Made by a program: the position numbers and the translations under genes. Source: Neobacillus cucumis (GTDB lineage: Bacteria; Bacillota; Bacilli; Bacillales; Cytobacillaceae). From it: DNA of 64,000 nucleotides. Location of the stretch: the NCBI RefSeq assembly GCF_016908975.1, contig NZ_JAFBEX010000006.1, forward strand, positions 232,680 through 296,679, given 5' to 3'. Below the pieces are notes generated by a model. It saw only the letters and a program-made list of their open reading frames with translations. It was not told where the DNA came from and ran no database searches. Within the stretch, counting starts at the first letter, position 1. Each line of letters opens with the position of its first letter. Shown piece by piece: positions 33,975 through 42,042 of the stretch.

Positions 33975-34829
33975 TTATCCAATAGTTAGACGCTTCTTAC
34001 CTACCTTATACCCTGTTCCCATCATCTCTTGAACATGATGAACGGTCACATAGGCCTTTTCATCCACTTCATTGATCAAATTCTTCAACCGAACGATTTC
34101 CTGTTTATTAATCACGATGTAAAGAACATCCTTATTATTACCGGTATAACCGCCGCGTCCCTCTAAGACGGTAATGCCTCTTGCTAACTTATTGGTCAGC
34201 ACATCTAATACCAAATCCGACGAATTCGAAATAATCAGGACGGCGACCTTTTCTTCTAGACCTTCGACGATAAAATCGATTGCCTTCGCGCCAAGATAAA
34301 CGGCAATCAGCGTATACATCGCCTTGTCGAGCCCAATGATAAACACCGAGCAGGCCACCACGATCATATCAAATACTAAAATCCCTTTTCCCATGCTCCA
34401 TCCTAAAAACTGGTTTGCCACTCGCGCTAATATCGTTGTTCCCCCAGAGGTGCCGCCTGCACGAAAAATCACCCCAATGCCGCTCCCAACCAATAAACCG
34501 GCAAAGATGGCCGCTAACAGCGTATCATCCGTTAGCCGTTTTCCCGTTTCTTCTGTTAAAAACAAAAATAATGAACAGGAAAAAATCGAAAATAGTGTAT
34601 AGATAATCGTTCTTTTTTCTAAAAACTTAATTCCTACTAAAACAAGCACGGTATTAAGGGCAAAATTGACAAGCCCTGGCGACCAATCGAACAAGTAGTG
34701 AAAAATCACTGTCAAGCCGATAATGCCGCCTTCTGACAACAGATTTGGGATCGTAAAGTAGTTGATCCCAATTGAAAAAATCAGGGAACCAAGCAAAATG
34801 TATAGACAATCTTGGATCGTTTTTTTCAT
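33975..34829 (-). CDS. YitT-family membrane protein
   Basis: The 284-residue product has five or six membrane helices (DUF161/YitT part, with G-G-I-I-G-L, G-x-G-x-x-R-A-G-G-T-S-G-G-T-T-I). A C-terminal soluble DUF2179 domain carries V-L-E-G-R-G-G-Y-T-G and a final Gly/Lys-rich tail. Function of the family is unknown; it has been suggested to move small solutes. GAGGAAGT precedes the ATG. It starts 34 bp after the GntR regulator and may share its transcript. Several paralogues usually exist per Bacillus genome. Confidence 0.9.
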   Translation of the reverse strand: MKKTIQDCLYILLGSLIFSIGINYFTIPNLLSEGGIIGLTVIFHYLFDWSPGLVNFALNTVLVLVGIKFLEKRTIIYTLFSIFSCSLFLFLTEETGKRLTDDTLLAAIFAGLLVGSGIGVIFRAGGTSGGTTILARVANQFLGWSMGKGILVFDMIVVACSVFIIGLDKAMYTLIAVYLGAKAIDFIVEGLEEKVAVLIISNSSDLVLDVLTNKLARGITVLEGRGGYTGNNKDVLYIVINKQEIVRLKNLINEVDEKAYVTVHHVQEMMGTGYKVGKKRLTIG

Positions 34830-34863
34830 CGCGTTCTACTTCCTCAACCATTATTCCGACCTT

Positions 34864-35592
34864 TTATTGCTGAAAGATAAATTTATAACTTTCTCCTAAA
34901 ATATACTGTTTCCCGCGATGCACAGGTTCATTGTTTTGATCATAAACGGTTGTTTCCATATAGAATAGAGGCTCTCCACTTGAAGTATGGAGTAATTCCA
35001 CTTCCTCTTCTGATGCCCGAACAATCTCCAAGGTCGTCTCAAAGGAACCGCGCGGCTGAATATTTAGGTTTTCCTCAATGACACTATAAACCGAACCTTC
35101 TAAATTTGCGTTTAGTAAAATATGAAATTTTTTATAGGAGTAATAGTTGTTCTCAATCATAATCGGTGAATCACCAGCATAGCGGACCCGCTGAATAAAT
35201 AACAGGGCATCCCCTTCCTCCAGCTGCAGAAGCTCTATATCCTTTGCCGTTGGCTGAATAATTTCCCTTTTAATAATCTTGCTGCTTGCCGTTAGCCCAT
35301 TTGCCTTACAAGCATCACTGAAGCTTAGAAAGTGAACAATTTTCCGCTCAATCTTGCGTTTGTTGACAAACGTTCCTTTCCCCTGCCGCTTGACGAGGTA
35401 CCCTTCTTCCACAAGCTCTAGAATGGCCTTTCGGACCGTAATCCTGCTTATTTTAAAATCCTCACTTAATTCTGCTTCAGTCGGAATCTTATCCCCGTAT
35501 TTTAAGTCTCCATTTAAGATCGAGCCACGAAGCGATTCCTTTAATTGAATATATAATGGAATCTGATCATCCTGTCTTAACAAATTACTCAC
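34864..35592 (-). CDS. frlR: GntR-family regulator with UTRA domain, probable FrlR
   Basis: The 242-residue product has an N-terminal winged helix of the GntR/HutC type (P-L-Y-I-Q-L-K, D-K-I-P-T-E-A-E-L, I-S-R-I-T-V-R-K-A-I) and a C-terminal UTRA effector domain. In B. subtilis FrlR represses the frl (fructosamine) genes and is released by a fructosamine 6-phosphate. Placement here among frl genes supports the same role. The GTG at 35592 is the listed start; a TTG nine bases on, better placed after AGGTGAG, is an alternative. Confidence 0.82.
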   Translation of the reverse strand: MSNLLRQDDQIPLYIQLKESLRGSILNGDLKYGDKIPTEAELSEDFKISRITVRKAILELVEEGYLVKRQGKGTFVNKRKIERKIVHFLSFSDACKANGLTASSKIIKREIIQPTAKDIELLQLEEGDALLFIQRVRYAGDSPIMIENNYYSYKKFHILLNANLEGSVYSVIEENLNIQPRGSFETTLEIVRASEEEVELLHTSSGEPLFYMETTVYDQNNEPVHRGKQYILGESYKFIFQQ

Positions 35593-35695
35593 CTGCCTTC
35601 ATTTTCTCATCACCACTTGCGTGGGATGAATTTTTTCCTTATTTTCCATTGATACTTATAAGTATATATAAATTATTTCCAGCTATCAATTTGTT

Positions 35696-36532
35696 TCAAT
35701 CGCTTAACACACCTGAAAGAACGTCTAATGTCCGTTCCATCGCTTGATCCGGATCCTGCACATATTGATAGGACGTATACTCTAACGTAAGGGCACCCTG
35801 ATAACCATGCTGGCTTAATTGATCGACATAGGTTTGTAATGGCAAAACGCCATCTCCCCACACCAGATGTCCTTCCGGCTTCCCATCGATAAAATGAATA
35901 TGAACGATTTCGTCCTTTAAGAGGTTAAAATAATCATTGAAATCCTCATTCGCCAGAGCCATTGGAATGGTATCAATCATGCCTTTAAGAGAAGGACTAT
36001 TTACTTCCTCAAGCATTTTTTTCAAAGACTTCGCATCGCAAATGATATTGGATTCAACTCGGGTTAGTGGTTCAAGGGCGAGGGTTAACTCTAGTCGAGC
36101 GGCCACGTCTGCTAATTTTTCCAGTGAATCTCTCGTTCTTTTCCATGCTTCCTGGCTATCTTCATTTTCATAGCCCCAGCCTGGCGTAACCAATAGCAAC
36201 GGTGCCCCTAATTCTTTCGCAGCCTCAGCTGATTTAAGGAAATATTGGATGCTTCTTTCACGAATTCTCTCTTCCTTAGCGGCGAGGTTGATAGGATAGA
36301 CACATTGCTCGGGTGTAAAGCAGACAACCGATAAGTCCCTTCTATCAATCTCTCTTTTTATCTTTCTCATTTCCGAAAGCGTGAGTTCATCCACATAAAA
36401 GTGAGGGGATGCTCCCCATAATTCAATCTTTTTGCATTCATATTGAACCATTGCGTCTAAAAAGTATTCCAAAGGATAGTGCTTATAATGAAAGTTCATT
36501 CCCGTAATTTGATCCCTCGTGATCTTTGACAT
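35696..36532 (-). CDS. Sugar phosphate isomerase/epimerase, FrlC-like
   Basis: The 278-residue TIM-barrel protein (AP-endonuclease-2-like) has metal-site Glu/His/Asp residues at the expected strand ends: I-E-L-W-G-A-S-P-H, L-E-P-L, M-I-D-T, H-I-H-F-I-D-G-K and L-T-L-E-Y. Size and pattern match E. coli FrlC, the fructoselysine 3-epimerase that turns psicoselysine into fructoselysine. The substrate here is inferred from the locus only. It is divergent from frlB across a 212-base gap and 103 bases before frlR. Confidence 0.75.
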   Translation of the reverse strand: MSKITRDQITGMNFHYKHYPLEYFLDAMVQYECKKIELWGASPHFYVDELTLSEMRKIKREIDRRDLSVVCFTPEQCVYPINLAAKEERIRERSIQYFLKSAEAAKELGAPLLLVTPGWGYENEDSQEAWKRTRDSLEKLADVAARLELTLALEPLTRVESNIICDAKSLKKMLEEVNSPSLKGMIDTIPMALANEDFNDYFNLLKDEIVHIHFIDGKPEGHLVWGDGVLPLQTYVDQLSQHGYQGALTLEYTSYQYVQDPDQAMERTLDVLSGVLSD

Positions 36533-36580
36533 TTCCCCATCCCCTTCACACGGCCATCATGATCAAAATTGTTTAAATTA

Positions 36581-36604
36581 ATATAACATCTTATTATGTT
36601 ATAT
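36581..36604. promoter_or_regulatory. Inverted repeat between the frlC-like gene and frlB, candidate FrlR operator
   Basis: ATATAACAT-CTTATT-ATGTTATAT: perfect nine-base arms. The same ATAACAT/ATGTTATA half-sites recur at the frlO promoter (43445-43474) and near 36682-36705. Confidence 0.55.
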
Positions 36605-36657
36605 GTCAATTTAATATTAATTTCTCATAAACTAGCATATTTAATCTTCAAAAAAGA

Positions 36658-36686
36658 TTGACAATTCATATAATGTATAATACTAT
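36658..36686 (+). promoter_or_regulatory. Probable sigma-A promoter of frlB
   Basis: TTGACA (36658-36663), 17 bp, TACTAT (36681-36686), overlapped by a further ATAACAT-type half-site, so repressor binding would block it. Confidence 0.55.
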
Positions 36687-36744
36687 AACATCATATAATG
36701 TATTATTATATTTTAGACCAAACAACCCTAAGGAGGAAAAATGA

Positions 36745-37731
36745 ATGGTAAACTCTCAAGTAGTTGTAGATCCACAGGTAAAAAATGTGTTAGATGCTTT
36801 GAAAGGCCGTACAATTAACCATGTATACTTTGTTGCATGCGGCGGTTCCTCTGCTATTATGTATCCGAACAAATATATCATGGACCGAGAAGCAAAAAAC
36901 ATTACTTCTGATGTTTACAGCTCCAATGAATTCATTCATCGCAATCCTAGAAAGCTTGGCGAAAATTCGCTTGTTGTTTTGTGCTCTATGTCAGGTACTA
37001 CCCCAGAAACGGTAAAGGCAGCTGAATTTGCCCGACAAAAAGGAGCCTTAACGGTTGGGTTCACCAACGAGCCAACTTCCCCGCTGGCACAAGAAAGTGA
37101 ATTTGTTGTTAAATACGAATGGGGCGCTGAGTCGGTTGCATTCAATACTAACTTAGGTTTACTTTATCAGCTAACGCTTGGTGTTTTAAACGTATTAGAA
37201 GGTAATGACAAGTTTGATAAAATGGTTAACAGCTTAGCCAACACCCAAACCGCTTTTGAACGAGCTGGTGCACAATTTGCTGACAGAGCAGCGCAGTTTG
37301 GTCAAGATTATAAAGACGAAAAAGTGATTTACACCATGGCAAGTGGCGCCAACTACGGAATTGCTTATTCCTACACAACATGTATTCTTTTAGAAATGCA
37401 GTGGATCCACTCCAACGCTATTCACTCTGGTGAATATTTCCATGGACCATTTGAGATCATTGATGAAGAAGTTCCATTTATTATCCTGCTTGGTATCGAT
37501 GAGACACGTCCGCTGGATGAACGAGCCTTGGATTTCTCGAAGAAATATGGTAAGAAACTGGTTGTGTTAGATGCGAAAGAGCTTGATTTAGCAGGTATTG
37601 ATGAAGAGTTACAAGGGTATATTGCACCGCTTGTGCTAAATTATGTTCTACGCCGCTATGCAGAGCAATTGGCAGATGCCCGTAATCATCCTTTATCAAA
37701 AAGAAGATATATGTGGAAAGTGGAATATTAA
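36745..37731 (+). CDS. frlB: Fructosamine 6-phosphate deglycase (SIS domain)
   Basis: The 328-residue product has two SIS domains (first near residues 25-160, second near 195-320). It closely resembles B. subtilis FrlB along its length from memory: V-A-C-G-G-S-S-A-I-M-Y-P, C-S-M-S-G-T-T-P-E-T-V-K-A-A, E-Y-F-H-G-P-F-E-I-I-D, D-E-T-R-P-L, and the C-terminal N-H-P-L-S-K-R-R-Y-M-W-K-V-E-Y. The enzyme splits fructosamine 6-phosphate into glucose 6-phosphate and the free amine or amino acid. AAGGAGG precedes the ATG. It is alone on the plus strand, between the frlC-like and kinase genes that read the other way. Confidence 0.93.
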   Translation: MVNSQVVVDPQVKNVLDALKGRTINHVYFVACGGSSAIMYPNKYIMDREAKNITSDVYSSNEFIHRNPRKLGENSLVVLCSMSGTTPETVKAAEFARQKGALTVGFTNEPTSPLAQESEFVVKYEWGAESVAFNTNLGLLYQLTLGVLNVLEGNDKFDKMVNSLANTQTAFERAGAQFADRAAQFGQDYKDEKVIYTMASGANYGIAYSYTTCILLEMQWIHSNAIHSGEYFHGPFEIIDEEVPFIILLGIDETRPLDERALDFSKKYGKKLVVLDAKELDLAGIDEELQGYIAPLVLNYVLRRYAEQLADARNHPLSKRRYMWKVEY

Positions 37732-37741
37732 AAGGTTGCAG

Positions 37742-37774
37742 CTCCCTAGGTCATGGACTTAGGGAGTTTTTTTT
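37742..37774 (+). terminator. Terminator of frlB
   Basis: CTCCCTA...TAGGGAG stem followed by eight T residues. Confidence 0.85.
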
Positions 37775-37799
37775 ATAAAATTCAGTTCATTTCTATTAT

Positions 37800-38022
37800 T
37801 GAAATGATTGAACTGGGCTTTCATTTACTGAAGTAGCTATCATGTTCCTTTTGGGGCCAAGAAACCACCTTTCTTTTACCGAGCTAGCTCCCATTTTCCC
37901 TTTTAGGGCAATGAAACCACCTTTCTTTTACCGAGCTAGCCCCCAAATTTCCTTTTAGGGCAATGAACTGCTCTTTCATTTACCGAGCTAGCTCCCATTT
38001 CCCTTTTAGGGCAATGATCCCA
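37800..38022. repeat. Second tandem array with 52-bp period (about four units)
   Basis: The CCGAGCTAGC mark (first copy CTGAAGTAGC) lies at 37828, 37879, 37931 and 37983, and the GGGC(C/A)A mark at 37854, 37906, 37958 and 38009. Each unit reads about GGGCAATGAAACCACC, TTTCTTTTACC, GAGCTAGC, CCCATTTTCCCTTTTA. It fills most of the 371-base gap between frlB and the frlD-like kinase gene. The rest holds two terminators. Confidence 0.9.
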
Positions 38023-38062
38023 TTAACTTAGCATTTTTTATAAAAGTAAAGTAACTATGCAT

Positions 38063-38100
38063 AAAGAAGAACCTGTCCGATATGAACAGGTTTCTTCTTT
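38063..38100 (-). terminator. Terminator of the frlO-N-M-SIS-frlD operon
   Basis: AAAGAAGAACCTGT / ACAGGTTTCTTCTTT stem, directly after the kinase stop on the minus strand. Confidence 0.75.
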
Positions 38101-38102
38101 TC

Positions 38103-38936
38103 CTATACCATGATCCGTTTGCCGCGCTTTTTCCCGTGGCCGAAGGCACCAAAGCGTTGGCAGGTTTCAGCTGCTGCGGCCGCGCCCTTTGCCATGGCTT
38201 CCTGGGCATTGCCATGCTGGACATATTCTTTTAAAAAGATTGCCACAAAGGTATCTCCAGCACCAAGCGTATCGACGACATCTGTCTCGACGATCCCTTG
38301 TTTAAAGACTTGTTTTGAATCGGAAAATAAGGAACCTTCAGACCCTCTGGTTACAATAATATTGGGGGTCCCTAATTCATGTACTCGCGTGATAAGTGCT
38401 TCACATTCCTGGTTTGTTAAATCCCCGCCAGAGAATATTGCATATTTAATATACGGGCAAACAAGCTCTAAATAGTCCTCATCATATTTGGTTGAAAAAT
38501 CAAACGAGATGTCAATGTGCTTTTGCAGCAATGGTAATTCTTTTTCTAAATAACTATATACGCTTGTATGCAGCAGTGAAAACGAGCTAATGTAAGCTAA
38601 TTCCGATTCGGAAAAATTCAATTTTAGCTCTTTTTGAACACCGCCCTTGTTGGAGCCGACAAATTTACGGTCGCCGTGCTCATCCAATGTCACCACAGCT
38701 TCCCCTGAAGCTCCAAACACTTTCCGGACCCGGGAAACATCGATTTGTTCCTGTGCTAGTGAGCTAACAATATGCTCGCCTTCTTCATCATTCCCGACAA
38801 TGCCAATATATGATACTTCGTCCACTCCATATCGTTTCCAGAAAACCGCTACATTGACGGCATTCCCACCTGGAAACATTTCTTCTCGATCATCATAATA
38901 ATCAACCACATTATCGCCAACCGCAATTAATCTCAT
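38103..38936 (-). CDS. frlD: PfkB-family kinase, probable fructosamine 6-kinase (FrlD)
   Basis: The 277-residue ribokinase-like product starts MRLIAVGDNVVDYY and has F-P-G-G-N-A-V-N-V-A-V near the N-terminus and the catalytic D-T-L-G-A-G-D-T-F near residues 218-226. It would phosphorylate the fructosamine at C6 before FrlB acts. The start at 38936 follows GGAGGG; the longer frame to 38999 has no such site. It closes the frlO-frlN-frlM-SIS-frlD transcript. Confidence 0.88.
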   Translation of the reverse strand: MRLIAVGDNVVDYYDDREEMFPGGNAVNVAVFWKRYGVDEVSYIGIVGNDEEGEHIVSSLAQEQIDVSRVRKVFGASGEAVVTLDEHGDRKFVGSNKGGVQKELKLNFSESELAYISSFSLLHTSVYSYLEKELPLLQKHIDISFDFSTKYDEDYLELVCPYIKYAIFSGGDLTNQECEALITRVHELGTPNIIVTRGSEGSLFSDSKQVFKQGIVETDVVDTLGAGDTFVAIFLKEYVQHGNAQEAMAKGAAAAAETCQRFGAFGHGKKRGKRIMV

Positions 38937-39058
38937 CAAAAAATCCCTCCCATTAGTTGAAATAAGAGAAAGATACCCTTTTAATCTACCGAATCTCACT
39001 CTTTTCTGTGCTTTCGGGGGTTATGAACCCACCCCCGATTGCACCTTCCCCCGACACC

Positions 39059-40072
39059 TTAATAAGCTACCGTACGATAATATCTTCTAATCTCTAATGA
39101 GTGATTACGCTTATCTTCAAGGTGGACACTAAGCCTTTGCAAAAGCGTTGACGTCACAATAGGCGATAAATACTTTCTGAATTCCTCACTAATCCCTTCT
39201 AACGAATAATCTTTTGTATCAAGCACCGTCAATTTTTTCGTATATTTGTTGGCAAACTGTTCAACACGCTCCATCAATGGCCGGGTTTCATCTTCACCCT
39301 TTAGTAAAATCATACTTGTATCTTCTTCCACCAACTCCAGGGTCCCATGGAAGAATTCCGCCGCATGGATCGATTTCGTTTTAATCCATTGCATTTCTTC
39401 CAAGACGCACATCGCATAAGAGTAAGCGCGGCCCCATGTGTTTCCTGAACCCACAACCATATGATACGGTTCATCCTTATAGTTATGGGCGAACGCCTCT
39501 GCTTTCAACTCAAACTGCTCTTTTGCTTCAATTAATTTTTCCGGAAGTGTTTCTAGCTGTGCCGCAAAACTTTCATAACCCGGGAAATCTCCATTTTTAT
39601 GCATCAGTCTAAAAATCAGATGAAAGAGCACTAGTTGATTCGAATCGCTGGCAAAATCATTTTCAGCAAAGTTGACCAACGGAAAATCTACAATGTCGGC
39701 TAGCGGCTTATTGTGCTCACCTGTCAGGCCAATGGTCGTTGCGCCTTTTTCTTTGCAATATTTTGCCGCGGCTACTGTTTCCTCGGTTGTGCCTGATAGC
39801 GAGGAGAGAATGACGAGTGACTCCTCACTTAGCTGTTTGTGGTTTTGTAGAATAAATTCGGCAGCAATTTCGGCATAGGCTGGAATGGTCGAGGTCGAGT
39901 TCACCATGAATTCAAATGGGTAGAAGGTGGCTACTGCCCCGCCGGATCCGATTAGAAATAGATTTTTAAAGCCTTTTTCATAGACTTTGTCTGCGACTCT
40001 TTCAATTTCTCCTCTTAAGCCAATAGCTCCACCGGTTACTTGTAGATACTTTTCCCTGCTAAAATTCAACAT
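39059..40072 (-). CDS. Second SIS-domain sugar isomerase/deglycase
   Basis: The 337-residue product has two SIS domains like FrlB but is clearly different in detail: L-I-G-S-G-G-A-V-A-T-F-Y-P, L-S-S-L-S-G-T-T-E-E-T-V-A-A-A, A-A-E-F-F-H-G-T-L-E-L-V-E, D-E-T-R-P-L, ending R-N-H-S-L-E-I-R-R-Y-Y-R-T-V-A-Y. The Glu-Phe-Phe-His-Gly motif with Glu and His marks the GlmS/FrlB-type active site. It may act on another Amadori compound, such as a glucosamine-type or alpha-linked adduct. The start at 40072 follows GGGAGTG; the ORF can extend three codons to a GTG that overlaps that site. It sits between permease and kinase genes of the same operon. Confidence 0.85.
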   Translation of the reverse strand: MLNFSREKYLQVTGGAIGLRGEIERVADKVYEKGFKNLFLIGSGGAVATFYPFEFMVNSTSTIPAYAEIAAEFILQNHKQLSEESLVILSSLSGTTEETVAAAKYCKEKGATTIGLTGEHNKPLADIVDFPLVNFAENDFASDSNQLVLFHLIFRLMHKNGDFPGYESFAAQLETLPEKLIEAKEQFELKAEAFAHNYKDEPYHMVVGSGNTWGRAYSYAMCVLEEMQWIKTKSIHAAEFFHGTLELVEEDTSMILLKGEDETRPLMERVEQFANKYTKKLTVLDTKDYSLEGISEEFRKYLSPIVTSTLLQRLSVHLEDKRNHSLEIRRYYRTVAY

Positions 40073-40147
40073 TAAGTCCACTCCCTACTAATAAATTTAA
40101 TTGTTAATTTCCGCTCCAAGCAACATCGTCATTTTTAAAAATCGATC

Positions 40148-41062
40148 TTAGCCCTTCACGCCTCCCTCGGCTAGTCCGCGTACAAAGTATTTTTGCATCA
40201 TGAGGAAGATGGCAATGAGCGGAATGGCGGAAATGACCAGTCCAGCCATCAATACTCCCCAGTTAGTGCTTAACGCACCTTTAAATACTAACAGTCCAGA
40301 AGTAATCGGTTTTACGGTTTCGGTTTGAATAAAGAGAATCGAAAATAAAAACTCATTCCAAGCATAATAAGCAGTTAAAATTACTCCAGTGAACATAATT
40401 GGTCTGCTCATTGGCAGGAATATGTGAGTAAATACCTTAAAACTGTTTGCCCCATCCAGATAGGCCGATTCCTCCAGCTCTTTCGGAATCGAAAGGAAAA
40501 AGGAACGAATTAACAGGACCGTTAAAGGAATTCGATAGGCCGTAAACGTGAGAATCAACGCCCAGTATGTATCGAAGATTCCTAGCTTTTGAATCAATTC
40601 ATAGAGAGGTATTAAACTGCTTTGCGGAGAAAACATCAGACCCGCTGAAACAAACAAGAGCAGAAGCTTGCCGCCTTTGATTTGAAAACGAGTTAACCCA
40701 TATGCGCAAAGGGCACTTACGATCACCGTCAACAAACAAGTTCCACCCGTGATAATCAAACTATTCATAAAGTAGCTGGAAACCCCTTGTTCCCAAGCCT
40801 GCGTATAATTTGAAAAGAGCCATTCTTTTGGAAGCCCCCAGCTGTCGTTAAAGATGGCAGCGGTTGTTTTAAAGGAGTTGATAATCATCCAGAACAATGG
40901 ATAGGCGATGGCCACAAAGTAAAGGAGTAAAAAGAGAAAGATCAATCCCACAGTCAATGAAAAGCCAGATTTTCGTCTTGCCACTTTCACGTTGAGACCG
41001 GTCACTTTTTCGAGCTTCGGATCTTGGCTTAGTGAATCTCCCTGTGTTTCAACCAGCTTCAT
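40148..41062 (-). CDS. frlM: Carbohydrate ABC transporter permease (MalG/FrlM type)
   Basis: The 304-residue product has six membrane helices and the MalG-type EAA loop, E-E-S-A-Y-L-D-G-A-N-S-F-K-V-F-T-H-I-F-L-P. GGGGAGGAG precedes the ATG. It starts two bases after the frlN stop. Together the two permeases make the channel for the sugar-amine bound by frlO. Confidence 0.9.
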   Translation of the reverse strand: MKLVETQGDSLSQDPKLEKVTGLNVKVARRKSGFSLTVGLIFLFLLLYFVAIAYPLFWMIINSFKTTAAIFNDSWGLPKEWLFSNYTQAWEQGVSSYFMNSLIITGGTCLLTVIVSALCAYGLTRFQIKGGKLLLLFVSAGLMFSPQSSLIPLYELIQKLGIFDTYWALILTFTAYRIPLTVLLIRSFFLSIPKELEESAYLDGANSFKVFTHIFLPMSRPIMFTGVILTAYYAWNEFLFSILFIQTETVKPITSGLLVFKGALSTNWGVLMAGLVISAIPLIAIFLMMQKYFVRGLAEGGVKG

Positions 41063-41064
41063 GT

Positions 41065-41940
41065 CTACTCCTCCCCTGTTTTTAAGAACTTATTCTGTAC
41101 AAAATAGAAGATTAATGTAATCCCAAGAATCACGTTAGCAATCGCTGAAGCAAATCCCGGTTCATTATCAATAAACGCTTTTTGATAGAGATATGTACTA
41201 AAAACCTGTGATGAGTTCCCCGGACCACCACTTGTTAATACATATACTTCACTAAAGACTAAGAACGAACCAGTGACGGTATAGATTAATAGAACAAAGG
41301 TCATTTCTTTTACTTGTGGGACCGTCACGCTGAAAAAGGTACGAATTTTGCCTGCCCCATCAATCGTTGCCGCTTCATATAATTCGCTAGGAACTTTTTG
41401 AACGGCCAACACATATAACATGACGGCATAGCCGATGCTCTGCCACTGTGAAACAAAAATAACAGCATAAATTGCAGTTTTGGGATTCCCCAGCCAGCCC
41501 TCTGCCAAATTCCCTAAGCCAATTAATCGTAGGAAGCTGTTCAAGAGCCCTACTTCTGGATTGTAAATAAAACTAAAGAGGATCCCGATGACGGTCATAG
41601 AAATCAATACTGGCAAGAAAAAGGTTGTCCGGAAAAAGGTAGAAAATCTTCTAAAAATCTTATCTTCCAATATCGCGGCAATAACTAACCCCAGTCCAAC
41701 CTGCATGATCACAGAAATAACGGCGTATAACAGATTGTTTTTCAATACTGTATAAAAAACAGGGTCTTTAAATAGCCGGATATAATTATTTAAGAAAACA
41801 AAGCTTCTATCGGAAGTAAATGGGTTCCATTCATAAAAGCCATTTACGACATTTCGAACTAATGGGTAGTAGACAAATAATGCAAGCATCAATAAGGCCG
41901 GTGCCATATAGAGAATCGGGACTATTCTTGTTCTGCGCAT
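41065..41940 (-). CDS. frlN: Carbohydrate ABC transporter permease (MalF/FrlN type)
   Basis: The 291-residue product has six membrane helices and the EAA loop Y-E-A-A-T-I-D-G-A-G-K-I-R-T-F-F. The start at 41940 (MRRTRIVPIL) follows GGGAGGG. No ATP-binding gene lies in the locus; in B. subtilis a shared ATPase (MsmX type) serves such systems, and the same is inferred here. Confidence 0.9.
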   Translation of the reverse strand: MRRTRIVPILYMAPALLMLALFVYYPLVRNVVNGFYEWNPFTSDRSFVFLNNYIRLFKDPVFYTVLKNNLLYAVISVIMQVGLGLVIAAILEDKIFRRFSTFFRTTFFLPVLISMTVIGILFSFIYNPEVGLLNSFLRLIGLGNLAEGWLGNPKTAIYAVIFVSQWQSIGYAVMLYVLAVQKVPSELYEAATIDGAGKIRTFFSVTVPQVKEMTFVLLIYTVTGSFLVFSEVYVLTSGGPGNSSQVFSTYLYQKAFIDNEPGFASAIANVILGITLIFYFVQNKFLKTGEE

Positions 41941-41977
41941 CTTAACCCTCCCAAACCACAAAATCATTGGCAATTTT

Positions 41978-42017
41978 GCCGGTTAATAGAGCGTTATTGC
42001 CCTCCCTAGTAACCGGC
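41978..42017 (-). promoter_or_regulatory. Hairpin between frlO and frlN
   Basis: Eight-base GCCGGTTA/TAACCGGC stem in the 102-base gap after the binding-protein gene. Such hairpins often keep the binding-protein mRNA more abundant than the permease part. Confidence 0.5.
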
Positions 42018-42042
42018 CACTTTTTAGCGAATATAATAAAAA

